Shown: piece by piece, positions 62,555 to 64,000 of the stretch | Layout: the number at the start of each line of letters is the position of its first letter | Numbering within the stretch: the first letter of the stretch is position 1 | From: Aquila chrysaetos chrysaetos | Lineage: Eukaryota; Chordata; Aves; Accipitriformes; Accipitridae | Length of the DNA: 64,000 bases | Direction of reading: 5' to 3' | NCBI RefSeq assembly: GCF_900496995.4 | Contig: NC_044006.1 | Coordinates: forward strand, 60,557,204 to 60,621,203 | Notes under the pieces: model-generated | Databases searched by the model: none | What the model was told of the DNA's origin: nothing | What the model saw: only the letters and a program-made list of their open reading frames with translations | Position numbers and translations under genes: made by a program

Positions 62555-62782
62555 GTAAATAATTCTTTTTTTCCATTAAGAAAAATAGCTATTATGTGTT
62601 AGAGGAGAGAGGCAACTTTTCTACATTTTTCATGTACCTCCATTCTCAATAAATACAGATATATTTTTTTGAAAAACCTTCAACTAAGTTTCTCTGTTTG
62701 ACATTTAAAACAAGTGGCCTGGTAATACCAGTTCAGGCTAGATTGTTAAAGAGAGCTAACTGCTTATGAAAGACGCTTTCTC

Positions 62783-62783
<1 letters not shown>

Positions 62784-62815
<32 letters not shown>
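62784..62815. repeat. Poly-A tract (32)
   Basis: Uninterrupted homopolymer about 230 bases after the APBB1IP coding exon. It is long enough to be length-variable in sequencing. Confidence 0.95.
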
Positions 62816-62819
<4 letters not shown>

Positions 62820-63753
62820 ATTTAAATTCCTCTGGACTCGGTCCCAAAAAAATTGAAAGATTCTGTCAAAACAGGAAGAGTTTGACTCAGAATTTTCAGG
62901 TATGAATGCTTTGCATACATGGGTAAATGGGATGTAGCCTGAGTGTCAAATGTAAACTTTGGAAATGAAAATGACATTTTGAATATATGCATAAGAGTAA
63001 TCTCTAGATATGGCAAAATACTAAATTACAGCTAGGGTGGCATGCAAGAATTTATAGAGACATTATTGCCAGTGCATAATACACTCTTGAGAGGAAACTA
63101 TAAATCGGCATGAGCCTATTTCTAAACCTGTAGTCATGGAATACTTCCTGCAAAAGCTGATGAAAGGAGAATTTTTATTTCTAAAAAAAGCCCACAAAGT
63201 CAATAAATTTGTTGTATTTTAATAAATGCATGCTTGAAAACACTTAAGCTGTCATCCTGGATTCTGTGCGAGTTTGCTTACAGCCTCTGTTTTGAGGGGT
63301 CTTTCCTCTTGGTGAATCCCAGTGCTTCCCAAATTAAATGCCAGTAATTCTGAGCCACAGCATAGGAATTGTGCTTAAACTGTGTGAAAGCCAAAATTTC
63401 ATATGACATTCTTAGCTGTCAAATCACAATACTTTGCCCCTTGGTAGCCTTCCTGTTTTTAAGGGCTTTTTATAACCATGCATATTTATTTTATATGTAT
63501 ATGTATATAAAAAGGGAGGGGTTTAGGGTCATCTCATTTCATTATTATGAAAATTAACAAAAGACTGCTTGTGATAAATTTTACCTCCTCAAATTGGACA
63601 CAGCACTGTTATGAGTGCAGGTGATGGGAAGAGAGTAAGAGAGTGAGCCTATTCTCTCTCTGCTTATGAGTGCAGTACTGGGTGGGATGGGACATGTTCC
63701 TAAGATGGAGACTGACTCCTCCTCCTCTCTAAAGTGCTGGCATCACCTCTTAC

Positions 63754-63962
63754 CTCAACATTGTATGGGAGAACGAGGCAGGCATGTCTGAAAGCCTGAA
63801 GACTTTCAGTTAACAGACTCGCATCTGTTAATTCCTTTAAACTCTTAATTTCCAAAATGAGACTGTAGATAGTTTTCCACCCTTCTTCACCAATCTGTCT
63901 GTTCCTAAAGTAAGTGTAAATGATAGAAGCACACAGAGGTGCATTCACGTTGCATAACAAGG
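63754..63962 (-). CDS. Candidate internal exon of an unidentified antisense gene
   Basis: On the minus strand a 209-base open segment lies between a strong acceptor (TTATTTTTCAG before 63962) and a strong donor (GTTGAG|GTAAGA after 63754). It starts with two bases of a split codon and encodes 69 residues, ending in phase 0. The peptide is protein-like and helical. It includes LCNVNAPLCASIIYTYF, then IGEEGWKTIYSLILEIKSL and LLTESLQAFRHACLVLPY, reminiscent of helical-repeat proteins. I do not recognise the family. It lies within an APBB1IP intron on the opposite strand. It may be a real nested/antisense gene or a surviving exon of a decayed one. Confidence 0.55.
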
Positions 63963-64000
63963 CTGAAAAATAAATGCAAATTCAGAATTGGGCTTTTATT

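Larger units (their letters stand above)
62555..64000 (+). other. APBB1IP: APBB1IP second intron (partial)
   Basis: Starts with GTAAAT and runs past the window end. It contains the poly-A tract at 62784-62815 and, on the opposite strand, the candidate exon at 63754-63962. No second APBB1IP coding exon was found before 64000. Confidence 0.7.

Overview
The window is vertebrate nuclear DNA, most likely from a bird. The signs are widely spaced exons with GT-AG introns, three CpG islands, an LTR of a family I know from avian genomes, ancient L3/CR1 and L2-type LINE relics, and the first coding exon of APBB1IP (RIAM). Most of the 64 kb is non-coding. Open frames of 60-150 codons occur throughout by chance and are left out unless splice sites or homology support them.

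Left half, minus strand (about 8.7-27.1 kb): one spliced gene runs right to left. I could join four coding exons with matching phases (26748-26172, 17327-16789, 15631-15391, 10513-8994) into a 958-residue open frame. It starts with a signal peptide and ends at TAA. The predicted product is a secreted multidomain protein. In order it has an N-terminal Pro/Gly/Arg-rich segment with four C-x-G-x-x-C motifs, a Gln-rich coiled coil, a TNFR-like cysteine module, a degenerate EGF-like module split by an intron, a second TNFR-like module, and three tandem repeats of about 150 residues that look like C1q/TNF-type beta sandwiches. I do not recognise a named family with this architecture. It is the main candidate for an undescribed gene. 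Its promoter lies in a CpG island at about 26.0-27.3 kb, and a 5'UTR intron is likely.

Middle (27.3-44.8 kb): intergenic, AT-rich, with an orphan CpG island at 29.8-30.3 kb carrying a C4GT-type tandem repeat (G-quadruplex potential on the minus strand), an L2-like LINE relic near 37.3 kb and homopolymer tracts.

Right part (44.8-64 kb): the 5' end of APBB1IP on the plus strand. It has a CpG-island promoter, a probable non-coding exon 1 ending at 45527, an intron of about 17 kb, and coding exon 62483-62554, which encodes the talin-binding N-terminal helix. The intron holds an LTR of about 1.1 kb (minus orientation) with an internal minisatellite and another LINE relic. Two well-formed candidate exons of an unidentified gene lie on the opposite strand at 63962-63754 and 59379-59158. 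Their phases are compatible, so they may be a second, antisense gene.

Synteny: from memory, APBB1IP follows GAD2 in human chromosome 10p12. The minus-strand gene lies just upstream of APBB1IP, where I know of no human protein-coding gene.
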